A stretch of DNA of 23,981 nucleotides from Apostichopus californicus (GCA_020650975.1 JAIPMN010036372.1:1-23981), one strand, 5' to 3'. Positions 8,831-18,260 are shown, counted from the first letter of the stretch. Translations and numbers: made by a program. The notes: a model not told the origin generated them from the letters alone.

Positions 8831-9790
8831 TGTCATTGTGAATTGATTGTTTATCACATCACACTGCTTTTCACAGTATTGCTAAGATCATGTTGTACAC
8901 CCTCACTATACAGTACATTACGTCAGATTAATGAAGAAAACTGCTCATGTTACATATCATGGAAACCACAATGCATGTTTGCATTCTGGTTATGAAGCTC
9001 TTATTTGTGAAAGTTTTTTAGTCATTATCTTTTTCACCATGACTTCCATATAGAATCTCAATGTCAGTTATAAGATTTAAACAAATAATTAAAAATTATC
9101 ATTCCAGGCTGTAATTATGTTGAGAAATGACTCCACTGCTTCTGAACGCATTTTGCCATTTATTGATATGAAGTTGAGTTGTAAACATGAAGAACAGGTG
9201 TTTATGAATATGAAGAACATAATTTGGCTGATTATAAGAATTTTTAAAGCAATCATGGAATGTGTAGGCCTGCATGTAGGAGCAAATGTCATTGATTATC
9301 CTTCCTTCTTCTGTATGAGACAGCATTACAGAGACTTAATGTATTAAAATAGTTTATCTTCCATAGCTTAGCCTAGGAGAAATGTTTTTTGCATGGAATT
9401 CCATTGAATTATTAGTAGATAATTGTTGATGCAAAATATGGCAAAACTTTTGAGCCCAATATTGAAGTTTTTGTCCTAATAGTTTCACAATATTTTCATA
9501 AGTTGTGACATCTTTATCTGATAGAGTGCCAGTTGACATGCAGACATGAATATTACAATAATCTCCTTAATTTGAAGTGATGATTTATTGAAAGCTTCAT
9601 GTTGGATATAAGATTTTCCATCAGTGCTTGCAGATCAATTTTAGAAGACTGCAACATTTGGTTTTCTGTGACATATATCAGCCAGTAATGGATGTGTATT
9701 GTATACATCTATAATACTGTTTTCAACAGCTGCTTTGATTAGAACGAAACTGATAACTTCCAAATCTAGTATCTTTATTTCTTATTTCAG
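8831..9790. other. Intron 1, 3' part
   Basis: Non-coding AT-rich DNA. Overlapping open frames at 9089-9347 on both strands are short and have no recognised domain. The intron ends in a T-rich run and the acceptor ttatttcag at 9790. Confidence 0.55.
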
Positions 9791-10117
9791 TTTCACCTGA
9801 CCCTGGCTATCCTGTGGTGAATGGACGAACCAACCAAGTCATAGTACATGGAAATACAAGAGGTTTCATCAACTGTTCCTTGACCGGCATTAGACCAAGT
9901 GTCCATCTGGAATGGGTTGACACATCAGATGAGATTTATCTGGACAGTGAACACAGAGTGACTGATAACAATGATGGGACGTATAATACATATCTTAGGT
10001 CTAGTTATAAAGTGATCAACAGCCCAACTGGGAGAGTTTCTTTCATATGCAGAGTAGCTGGACAGCTGGCAGACTTGTTCCCATCAGTGACTACCGTCTA
10101 TATGCTGTTAGAACAAC
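9791..10117 (+). CDS. Ig-like domain exon 2
   Basis: Exon of 327 bp between acceptor ttatttcag (ends 9790) and donor gtaagt (10118-10123), phase 1 at both ends. It encodes the most canonical Ig domain of the set. The first core cysteine is in GFINCSLTG, the tryptophan in HLEWVDTSD, and the second cysteine in SFICRVAGQ, after a strand with DGTYNTYLRSSYKV. The spacing and the 'DGTY..' and 'CRV' words resemble constant-type Ig domains, an impression not tested by profile search. A sequon NCS is present. Words shared with exons 3 and 4 (DEI.LDS, CRV.GQ.AD..P..TTV..LL) show it is a diverged paralogue of them. The open frame continues past the donor to 10215 but loses the domain pattern there. Confidence 0.87.
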
Positions 10118-10837
10118 GTAAGTTGCAGAGACAGAGAGTATATTATGTGTTCACAGAGATGTTAATGCTGCAACTTTATAGTTTGTACAGAACATGGATT
10201 TGTGAAAATTTGTGAAATTTTGGGCTGGGTTATGACCACCATGTTTGTCTCAGGGGAGGGGTTTCAGATGTTTGTCATTTTGGGGGGGGGGGGGTAGTGC
10301 TAGACCTGTGAGAGGGTTCCCATAAAACCTTTGAAAATTTTATTGAAATGGTGGGTGCTCAGATACAAAATTGTGCTACATTTTGAAACTGTTAAAACAA
10401 ATTGAACTGAAAATTTTCACTTTATATCATGAATGGGAAGGGTTTGCCTTCCCCAGCCCCATGCCAAACCTTCAGAAATGTTAGTCAAATGAAGGGTGCT
10501 TAGAAGCAAATAATCTATTCGTTGCAATCTTCAAACAAGTTTGAAGGTTTTTCAACTGTTTGTGTTTTGGGAAGAAACATGTCTTACATGCAGATCTTTG
10601 CACATTAATGATAATGTTGTGAATGTTAAAGAAACTTGCAGGTGTACTTTCTAATGGTCCATTGATCAAGGTTTTATATGTCATATTCCACAAGATAAAT
10701 TATACCATCTGGACAACCTACAGTAATATGAGGTTAAGTACAGGTTGTCCAACTTTGACGGACCACTAGTATGATTCCTTAAAACTGATGTGGCTGTTTG
10801 ACAATCTGTAACAGTAAGTTCTGTTTTACAAATACAC
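10118..10837. other. Intron 2 with imperfect repeat and a G run
   Basis: A run of 13 G lies at 10282-10294. Two loosely similar segments, near 10337-10370 ('gaaatggtgggtgctcagat') and 10476-10510 ('caaatgaagggtgcttagaa'), suggest an old tandem duplication of about 140 bases. Otherwise nothing recognised. Confidence 0.5.
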
Positions 10838-10841
10838 TTAA

Positions 10842-11121
10842 AGGATAGTCCAGGTCAAAATTTTGTTTTCATATGTTAAAGAAGAACATAATCTAAGCAT
10901 TCTCAGCACTTGGTGAAATTTGCATTCAATACCTATGTACCGTTTTTGAGAAATTGACAGTTGAAGTTGCCACCTTTCATACCATTAGTGAACTTGGAGC
11001 TTCACTTCAATGTCAATAATCTAAAAAACTGTACATAGGAATTGAATGCAAATTTCACCAGAATGCCTTGATTATGTTCCTCTGTAACACATCAGAACAA
11101 AATTTTGACCTGGACTATTCT
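10842..11121. mobile_element. 280-bp MITE with TTAA target duplication
   Basis: A long foldback element. The left end aggatagtccaggtcaaaa pairs with the right end ttttgacctggactattct. Inner arms also pair: 'aaatttgcattcaatacct' with 'attgaatgcaaatttcacc', and 'gaacataatc' with 'gattatgttc'. TTAA occurs immediately outside both ends (10838-10841 and 11122-11125). TTAA duplication is the signature of piggyBac-type transposition, so a piggyBac-family MITE is the best guess. No transposase is encoded. It lies inside intron 2, about 140 bases before Ig exon 3. Confidence 0.88.
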
Positions 11122-11258
11122 TTAATGTCAGGCCTCACAGCATCCATAAATCAGCAGGGTCAGTGTGCCACAACCTCAGAGGGGTCAGACCAACATATTT
11201 TAATGATTGCATTGTTATTAGACATAAATGATTTTCTTACTTTCTTTAATCATGCTAG

Positions 11259-11585
11259 GCTTCCCAACAGTACATGGTTTGGCCAATCAGCAGCATGTAG
11301 TCCTGGATGTGAACAGAGAAGGTGAACTAACCTGCTCAATGGATAAAGTCTCACAAGATGTTTCTTTAGAGTTGGTCACCATCTTCCCAGACTCATCAGA
11401 TGAGATATTACTGGATAGCAAAAACAACATCACAGCAAATGGAGATGGCACGGTTAATATCACACTTACCTCAAGGTTTCGTGTCTTGAGCGCGATTCAA
11501 CATTTCACCCTAAAATGCAGAGTATCAGGTCAGGCAGCAGACAAGTACCCAGAGGCCACTACAGTGGAGTTACTTGTATCGAAAA
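11259..11585 (+). CDS. Ig-like domain exon 3
   Basis: Exon of 327 bp between acceptor atcatgctag (ends 11258) and donor gtaagc (11586-11591), phase 1 at both ends. It begins GFPTVHGLANQQHVVLDVNR. The first core cysteine is in ELTCSMDK and the second in LKCRVSGQ. The core tryptophan position reads SLELVTI, so Trp is replaced by Leu. Sequons are NNIT (at ..NNITAN) and VNIT. It is the tandem twin of exon 4, with about 17 differences over 109 residues counted by eye. Its donor gtaagc and the upstream intron words 'ccaacatattttaatgattg' are also shared with exon 4. Confidence 0.87.
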
Positions 11586-12642
11586 GTAAGCTGTCTCATT
11601 TATCCAGTACTTCAGTATGCTATTTTTCTTGTAAATATGTATAGCCACTAACTCACGATCCCTTAGTGCTGCATCCACTGGCCTAATTTTTACTATGATC
11701 CCAGCATTTGATTTGTAACTTTAAGTGCTGGCAAATTGTTGCCAGGAAAGCCAAATCTTCAAACTGCGACACAACTTTTTTCCTTTTGAAGAAAAACCAC
11801 CATGTAGACACTCTCACAGCTCGGCCTATGCCAATCAACAAATGCATTTTTATGGAATAAAAAATATCTTTCTTTTTTATTCAAAACATCCACAATCACC
11901 TTCTGCCACCCATATCCCGAAATGAACATCATTGCAACAAGGACTCTTTTTCCCTTGCTAGTCATAGTCATTTTGAGTAGTAAATCCAATGTTACCTTCA
12001 AAGCTACAGTACTCCAGAGAAAAAAATCCAAGTACTGTACCAGTATTGTTGCTAGGATTTTAAAAATTGGGTCCGAGGGATGCAAGTCTTAAAAATGTTT
12101 GTGTCCGCTCAGAAAATCTTGCGCCCCTACAATCAAAATACTCTTCGGGAACACACAACACTTAGTTATAATGACCTATTACAAAACACTGGCTTGTGAG
12201 CAACGTAAGAGTATACTATAGTGATCATCTACAGTATAAGCCTGTAATGTGACACACACACAAAACAGTCGAATGATGAAACCTTTTACTAATATATACA
12301 ACACCACAACCACTGTCAAATACCGAAGCGAGAAATTTTGACGTAGACTGGTTACCATATATGCCGACCTAGGCATCATGAAACGCACACTACTGTATGG
12401 TATACAACTCGCTAACATAGTGTCTGTGTAAATGTTATAAGGCTATGCATGTGCTGTGAATGTTGGATATCCACGTAAAGTAAAGTAGTTGCCTGGACAG
12501 AAATTGCAAGCATAAAACACTGCTCTTTTTCAAAGATTAGATTTAAAATATGCATCCATAAAAGAGGGGGCACGCCAACATATTTTAATGATTGCATAGT
12601 TATCTCACATTAATTATTTCTTACTTTCTTTCATCATGCTAG
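11586..12642. other. Intron 3, includes duplicated 3' flank
   Basis: Mostly non-coding DNA with no domain. 12052-12130 resembles dispersed repeat debris ('attgggtccgagggatgcaa'). The final 70 bases repeat the end of intron 2: 'ccaacatattttaatgattg' occurs at about 11189 and 12577, and 'cttactttctttcatcatgctag' at the acceptor differs from the exon 3 acceptor by one base. The duplication therefore includes the intron flank. Confidence 0.7.
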
Positions 12643-12972
12643 GCTTTCCTGTCATCAATGGTTTGGCCAATCAGCAGCATGTAGTCCTGCATGTGAACAG
12701 AGAAGGTGAACTAACCTGCTCAATGGATAAAGTCTCACAAGATGTTTGTTTAGAGTTCGTCACCATCTTCCCGGACTCATCAGATGAGATGTTACTGGAT
12801 AGTAAAAATAACGTCATAGTAAATGGAGATGACACGGTTAATATCACACTTACCTCAAGGTTTCGTGTCCTGAGTGATTCAACCCAACATTTTACCCTAC
12901 AATGCAGAGTATCAGGTCAGGCAGCAGAAAAGTACACAGAGGCCACTACAGTGGAGTTACTTGTATCAGAAA
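12643..12972 (+). CDS. Ig-like domain exon 4 (duplicate of exon 3)
   Basis: Exon of 330 bp between acceptor atcatgctag (ends 12642) and donor gtaagc (12973-12978), phase 1 at both ends. It begins GFPVINGLANQQHVVLHVNR and has the same layout as exon 3: first cysteine in ELTCSMDK, second in LQCRVSGQ. One codon more than exon 3 arises where LSAIQH becomes LSDSTQH. The tryptophan position is Phe (CLEFVTI). An extra cysteine two residues before it (VCLEF) is absent from exon 3 and could make an additional disulphide or a free thiol. One sequon, VNIT. The frame stays open through the donor to a stop at 13173-13175. Confidence 0.87.
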
Positions 12973-13032
12973 GTAAGCTCTTAAAATCTGCAGTAAATTA
13001 CTTACATCATCCCAGCATTGTTACAAACGCAG

Positions 13033-13113
13033 ATGATATATTACTAGATAACACAAATAAATTCAGAGCACATAGAAATGAATTGGTTATTACCTCAAGC
13101 TATGTAGTTGCAG
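13033..13113 (+). pseudogene. Diverged Ig fragment or cryptic mini-exon after exon 4
   Basis: In the same frame as exon 4 the DNA encodes DDILLDNTNKF...NELVITSSYVV. This matches the middle of the neighbouring Ig domains (DEILLDSKNN... TVNITLTSRFRV). It is bounded by acgcag (ends 13032) and a donor-like gtataagt (13114), again phase 1 on both sides, giving 81 bp (27 codons). The upstream tract is not pyrimidine-rich, so it may simply be a decayed partial duplicate. The following 60 bases encode an uncharged hydrophobic run ending in a stop at 13173-13175. Confidence 0.45.
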
Positions 13114-13175
13114 GTATAAGTTTACTTTATATGGTAATATGCACAACACTCTCAGTAGCTGTAATGATTTCTTAA

Positions 13176-13760
13176 GAACTTGAATAACACTGATAATCTC
13201 ACTCCCATGACTGAAATCAGTTGTAAGTAGGGAGATCCATGGAAACTTGTCCACAGTTAGTGTTTGTTCTAACTTAGTGACATTTGTTGCCAGTACTGTT
13301 CTTTACACATTCAATTCTTCAAGTTTGTGATTAATTATTAAAAGTTAATTACATTCTGCATGTTGAAAAACATAAGCTTCCTTTTTCCCAGCATTTCACA
13401 ATGTCCTTAGAAATAATTATGGAACCCTTTTTTGTCTTATTAAAAGCAGAATGTTACGTGTCTGTAGTCTGCATCATTCCTTGTCAAAGTTGTACTAATG
13501 GAACTTACATCTGATATAATAACTATAAAAGGAATCCTATTTGAGGAGTTCCCAAAGAACTTAGAAGTACAGTGTGTTTTACAGTTAATCCAACAGTTTT
13601 TCAATTTAGTGTTACGTCAGAAGTGTATTGAAAATACTGCTAAATATTTAAGCATAAATTTGAACTGATATTGTCCTAAGTAATACACACTTATGTGACT
13701 TTCAGAGTAGTTATTGCTCTGTATGGTTATTCATCTGTTATGTCTTTCTTGATTTTTCAG
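13176..13760. other. Intron 4, nothing further recognised
   Basis: AT-rich non-coding DNA ending in the T-rich tract and acceptor gatttttcag at 13760. Confidence 0.6.
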
Positions 13761-14105
13761 CCCCATCAATGCTCCCTGTGCCTGTTATTGATGGGTGCTA
13801 TAGCCAACTGGAAGCCTGCATACTCATGATGACTACGGAAGGAACAATTACCTGTTCTGTCAAGGGTGTACCCCACTACTATGACCTGAACCTTGATTTG
13901 TACACCCTTCCAGATCTCCGTTGTCTTTCTCTCATCACCAACAAGATTGACACTTACCCCAGTGGTTACTATGACATCATCACTAGCTGTCATTCCAATG
14001 TTGATGAGACATTCATCGATACTACTATCCATTGCTTTTTGTCAGGAACTGACAGGAATATTCATCCTGTGAACTCTACAGTTAAAGCCAAGGTCATGTG
14101 GCAAG
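13761..14105 (+). CDS. Ig-like domain exon 5, divergent and cysteine-rich
   Basis: Exon of 345 bp between acceptor gatttttcag (ends 13760) and donor gtaaga (14106-14111), phase 1 at both ends. It starts PSMLPVPVIDG. The candidate core cysteines lie in GTITCSVKG and TTIHCFLSG. The tryptophan position is Leu (DLNLDLY). Four more cysteines are present (DGCYS, LEACIL, LRCLS, TSCHS), giving six in 115 codons and unlike the other exons. Sequon VNST near the end. The overall layout, including a variant of the 'SGYYDII' strand, marks it as a distant paralogue of exons 2-4. No transmembrane or tail exon was identified downstream, so the gene end is unknown. Confidence 0.8.
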
Positions 14106-14382
14106 GTAAGAGACAAATGACCATCAAAACCACTGAAAGTGCTTCTACACAGTGGCTGATAATTAACTGTGAGAACTTTCAAAGCAAAATGTGAAGATTG
14201 TGTGTTTGTGCATACGATTTGCTAACTAGGTGCCTCAGAAATTACTCAACATATGTTTGGTTTAGTGGATCTCAAAGGTTGTCTGAGGTCCTTGGTGACA
14301 AAAGGTGAAACCTTTGTAATGTTCACAATAATTTCTTTCTAAATGTCTGTTATTTGTTTATATCACTATAAGTTTTGTCAAG

Positions 14383-15640
14383 TATAGATTGACCACTCCT
14401 CTGAAGAAGAAGTAGAACCAAAGGGTAACACCCTCCCACCAGACCTCATTGCGAAGGCGGTGGCCATATTTAGGCGGAGGCTGGGGTTTAAGGACTCACT
14501 AACAGAGGCCACGGCTCCGAAGTTGTTGTCCCAGCTGTGCTCCACAATGAGGCGCCAGCAGACAAGTCCTTGTTTTCCTGGTTGACCCGCTGTGCTATGA
14601 AAGAGTGGAAGACATCCAGAAACAAACGGAAGTGGCTTGCCTTCCCTGTCACGCAGTACAAAGGGTGAACGAGGACATGTGGAAGTGCTTGTTCCGTCCT
14701 CCAATTTCTAGGGACATGAAAGACTGCCTCCAAGCGGAGCAAGGCATAGCGAGTGGTACCTTCAAGGACGGGCATCGCGAACGCCTAGAAGGGGCCGCCC
14801 TTCAAGCTGGACTAGGCATCCCGAGTTGGCATGAAGTTTGCATCAACATTTCTGTTGCATCAGCAACAGTTGCTGTAGTACATGTACCAGATCCCAGACC
14901 ATGAAGCCACCAGATTGTGGGCTCCTGGCTAGATCCAGATACTGGTAGCAGCAGCAGTAGCAGTAGCAATCACCATGGTACAACCCCAAAGGGCAACAAG
15001 GGCACCAAATGGCGAAAGTGCTGGCCTCGCAAATAGCGGTACAGCCAACAGTCGCGTACGACAGACCCCGATAAAACCAACAGAGCAGCCAGCTGACCAG
15101 GTCAAGGTTCAGTGCCTAACGGCCCCAGGGATGTTCACCCTACCACCTCACGCAACTACTACGATCCAGAGCAGCGCTTTTCTTGACATGCCGGTGCCGT
15201 TAAGCAACCTGGGCAATGCTAAAAAGCGAGAAGTGGAGGAACGGAGGTTTCTTCCAGGAGCAGAAGCCCCTCGCCTCTATCCCTCCAGATGCTTCCTTGA
15301 GGGGCTGAGGAGAGTTCCTCAGCAATCTCACAATCACAAGGGAGTGGAGACCCTGCCAGCAGGAGGTGCATATCAACACACTAGAGATGGAGGAGGCAGC
15401 CAGAGCCCTTGACCATTTCAAGAGCAACCTCCTGGACCACATAGTGAGGGCCTTCTGCGACAACACGACGGTGATGGCCTACATGAACAGGCAGGGACGG
15501 ACCAAATCCCAGTCGCTTTGTGCGCCAACGTGGGACCGGCTTCACTGGGCTGAGACAGGAACATCTCCTCCGAGCCTCGCACATCTTGGGGAAGGAGAAG
15601 GTGATGGCCGTTGAGCCTCCCACAATCGTAGCAGTGCCAC
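14383..15640 (+). pseudogene. DIRS-like retroelement relic (gag-like and RNase H parts)
   Basis: Broken GC-rich coding DNA. The first part (14383-14580) reads EEEVEPKGNTLPPDLIAKAV and shifts frame near 14575. It continues as an open frame (14575-14904) with VEDIQKQTEV, NEDMWKCLFRPP and LEGAALQAG, which looks like a DIRS ORF1 (gag-like) product, judged by eye. Bases 15318-15560 encode an RNase H segment: REWRPCQQEVHINTLEMEEA followed by FCDNTTVMAYMNRQGRTKS, the DNTTV-AY-N-QG-T-S pattern typical of the DIRS/PAT reverse transcriptase RNase H domain. A frameshift near 15552 moves the downstream words LLRASHILGKEK into another frame. The reverse transcriptase core, methyltransferase and tyrosine recombinase were not found, so most of the element is deleted. 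The open frame at 14975-15412 is largely a shadow. Confidence 0.7.
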
Positions 15641-15651
15641 TCTGTGCGTTA

Positions 15652-15670
15652 GTGCGTTAGTGTAGTAGGA
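15652..15670. repeat. 19-bp word repeated at 20850
   Basis: gtgcgttagtgtagtagga at 15652-15670 recurs exactly at 20850-20868. At the first site it is preceded by a tandem half copy (tgcgttag). The two copies bracket the hAT and foldback region 5.2 kb apart and may be ends of a shared repeat. Confidence 0.7.
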
Positions 15671-16007
15671 ACAGGTATGAGAGGTGTGAACTAAATACCT
15701 TAAAACTTATGGTTTGGGTATTTTAGAAAAGAGGATACTTACGTGTCTCACCCACCGCCAAGCACAAGACTTAGGGATCATACGCAATGCCAACGACTGG
15801 TCTGCTGGACGCAGACCTCCACAGGATGACCACACCATAGTTCGGGAGCCTATCAGCATGTTTTACTGTCTCACCAGTTGCACCCAGCGTCACTCTCCAC
15901 AGCTCGATAGGCCCGGCCATACAAGTGGTCCCGGACATCTCAGATCTGACAGACCACGCCAACTACGATTTTCACCCAGATCTCCAGGTTGTCATTCCTG
16001 CATTTAT
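15671..16007. other. GC-richer unassigned DNA left of the hAT element
   Basis: Short overlapping frames, none recognised. Base composition is like the DIRS relic to its left and the fragment right of the hAT element, so it may be part of the same broken retroelement. Confidence 0.4.
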
Positions 16008-16015
16008 ATGGTCAC
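16008..16015. repeat. hAT target-site duplication, left copy
   Basis: atggtcac directly precedes the left terminal repeat and occurs again directly after the right one (18066-18073). Confidence 0.92.
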
Positions 16016-16446
16016 CAGGCCTCGACAAATACGGTCGTCAACTCGCCATTGCGAGTAGAATTTTGCAACTGGCGAGCAAAAAATGCACTATTCTCGACAT
16101 TTTGGCGAGTGGCTAATTCGCTCACTGAATTTATACGATAGGCTTACTATTAACTTGTGAGCCAATCAACAAAGGCCTTTTGCCTAATGTTACACATCAC
16201 AGTAGTATTATCAAGTGCACTGTTACAAGTAGGTCCTAAGGAACAGCTCTGTTCACCAGCTCGAAACTAATTTGATACTAATCGCTCAAACTAAATGATT
16301 GCACGATAGGTGTAACCAAAATGGAAAACATCAAACACGTAACGACAACTCAAAGAGGGGTACCTTTCTGTACGATCAGTACAAACAGAAACAGTGTTGT
16401 CAGTAGGTTTACCGCAACCCAATAAGTCTAGTATGGCCTTCCTGGC

Positions 16447-16975
16447 ATGTCAATAAGTAAAACACTGTATCCCAATTCACAAGTCAGTAATTTGGGACAT
16501 AGCTTCGGCTTTTGTCGACAAACCTTCAGTTCTGTTACCAAATTGTTGACCCTTATTATGGCCAGCAAGAAAGACGAAACTTTGAATTCATTGGTTGTTG
16601 AAGAACTTGGGAGGATGGCTGATCATTGTAGTACTTTGCTGCTAAATGATCAGAACACCCCAGATGGCTTGAAGAAATAAAGGAGGCTCAACTCAAGTCT
16701 CAAGTCAGTGGCAAAAATATTTCATTTGGTTCCCTATCCCAGCTGGTAATCCAGGAAGGCTGCAGCTTTCCTCTGTTGTCTGAATTATTACAAAGTAATG
16801 GTGGTTCTGCCAGTAAGTTATGCAGCTTGTGAAAGGGGATTCTCAACCGTCAATAGAAACTTCCCACAGAACACTTCTCTTGCCCCAGACTCTAAAGGAT
16901 TTTATGCAAATTTCTGAGAATGGCCCGTTCATAACAGATTTCAACCCTACCACATCAATTGATAGGAGGTAATTT
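16447..16975 (+). pseudogene. Broken hAT transposase, C-terminal part
   Basis: Remnant of a transposase of the group related to ZNF862/KIAA1586-like host proteins. It reads MASKKDETLNSLVVEELGRM from 16558, then SLSQLVIQEGCSFPLLSELL in the next frame. PVSYAACERGFSTVNRN at 16813-16863 is the hAT dimerisation motif with the conserved CERGFS-N core, and LLLPQTLKDFMQISENGP follows after another shift. At least three frameshifts (near 16660, 16797 and 16862) separate these segments. The BED zinc finger and N-terminal catalytic part are missing or unrecognisable. The family assignment is from motif recognition, not a search. Confidence 0.85.
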
Positions 16976-17049
16976 TCCAGCAAAGGGCGACGTCACACCG
17001 AAGGATATCGATCACCAAACACAACATCAAAACGCAAATCACCACCAAC

Positions 17050-18049
17050 AAGCGACTCATCAGATGAAGAACTAGTTTGCCAATCCCCCCCCCCCCCCTT
17101 CATCTGTATCTTCGAACGATTCAACTTCATCCAACACCATCATTTATTCATTTTCCCAAAGATAAGTAAGTAAGCAGTAGTCACAGGAAGTTTAGCAGAA
17201 ACAATGTGTGCAAAAAGGAAAAAAGAGCCTGCGTATTTTCCCAAAATTTTTTTAAGTATCGCAATGTAACTGCTATCTTAGCTTTGTGGCAGCCCTAAAT
17301 GTATATATTCCTTTAAGAAAGTTGATTGCAGTGAACATGAAGCAAGTCCAAATCGCATTTTTGTTCAACGACCAATGTCAATGGGAGATAACTGTGAAAT
17401 TGCTTACTATTTTTACGTACATTATGTACGGAGATTTTTCAGATGCGGTGACTTTTTACGAAGTGTAGTGATACGAACTGAACTTTCAAGGGAACAAACG
17501 TAAAATAATAATTTTGCCGAAATAACATTACATATCTCGAAATGAACAACAGGAAGTTTATTGGATTAATTTTTAGTAAAAAAAAATTGATAATTCTCGA
17601 GACCTGACCAATGAAATCTGTAAGTCCCACAATCAGTAATCGATCGATAATAATAATAATTGTCAGTGCCAAGCGTTATCTTAACTTAATTTTAACGATA
17701 CTTACACATGTATACACTGATACAGTAGTCTGGTGTCATGTCAAGTGAAAGTTACAGATTGTCAGCCATGCCATTGCTTATTTTTGTGTCCTATACAATG
17801 CTTACAATGTTCCACCGTCTGATATTTTCACATATACCATGTTTGAAACACTTTTGACGAACCACAATTTAAATAGATCATTTTTGCTGTAAACAACTAA
17901 CAGTAACACTATACGGCGATATCCTAAGTTAGGCCATACTACCTAGGCTTACATCACACAACAATTAGCGGGAAAAATGGCGACTAAATTTAACGTTTTG
18001 GCGAGTAGAATTTTAGACTCGGTCGCCAATTGGCCAGTAGTTTTAAAAA
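17050..18049. other. 3' non-coding part of the hAT element
   Basis: AT-rich DNA with a run of 12 C around 17087-17098 and no coding signal. It ends with GC-containing subterminal words (tggcgagtagaa, tcggtcgccaattgg). Confidence 0.6.
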
Positions 18050-18065
18050 TATTTGTCGAGGCCTG

Positions 18066-18073
18066 ATGGTCAC
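18066..18073. repeat. hAT target-site duplication, right copy
   Basis: atggtcac, identical to 16008-16015. Confidence 0.92.
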
Positions 18074-18260
18074 CCATCACTCATCTCACTTGTGCCTAAC
18101 AGATGGCTTGGATTCTCTCTCCCTTTTGTGTTGGGTTCACGTACCTCCCACAGCCTGCCCTGCTGCGGCCTCTTGGCCGCTTCGGAATGGAAAAATCCGG
18201 AAGGAATAGATAGTGTGCGGTCACCCGTAGCGGAAGTCACCAGGGCGCATTGCAAATAAA
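18074..18260. other. GC-rich fragment right of the hAT, possible DIRS remainder
   Basis: GC-rich sequence with words such as ctgctgcggcctcttggcc and gtcacccgtagcggaagtca, unlike the AT-rich DNA after 18260. It most likely continues the retroelement tract interrupted by the hAT insertion. Open frames on both strands mirror each other and are not recognised. Confidence 0.4.

Larger units (their letters stand above)
16016..18065 (+). mobile_element. hAT-superfamily DNA transposon, full ends
   Basis: A 2050-bp element bounded by perfect 16-bp terminal inverted repeats: CAGGCCTCGACAAATA at 16016-16031 and its reverse complement at 18050-18065. Both ends are flanked by the 8-bp duplication atggtcac. 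Eight-base duplications and CAGG-type ends are hallmarks of hAT elements, and a decayed hAT transposase C-terminus lies inside. The word gcgagtagaatttt occurs near both ends in the same orientation (16051-16064 and 18001-18014). The element is far shorter than an autonomous hAT with an intact gene, and its transposase is broken, so it could move only with help in trans. Confidence 0.93.

Noticed and set aside
10118-10215. Continuation of the exon 2 open frame past its donor
   Set aside because: The domain ends at the GTAAGT donor, and the extra residues have no Ig or membrane pattern.
10282-10294. Run of 13 G as a possible G-quadruplex
   Set aside because: A single homopolymer with no separated G-tracts is more likely a slippage tract.
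14378-14775. Minus-strand frames opposite the DIRS-like relic
   Set aside because: They are shadows of the plus-strand coding remnant, which carries the recognisable motifs.
14975-15412. 145-codon plus-strand frame
   Set aside because: Its 3' part overlaps the RNase H segment in the wrong frame, and the rest has no domain. It is kept only as part of the relic.
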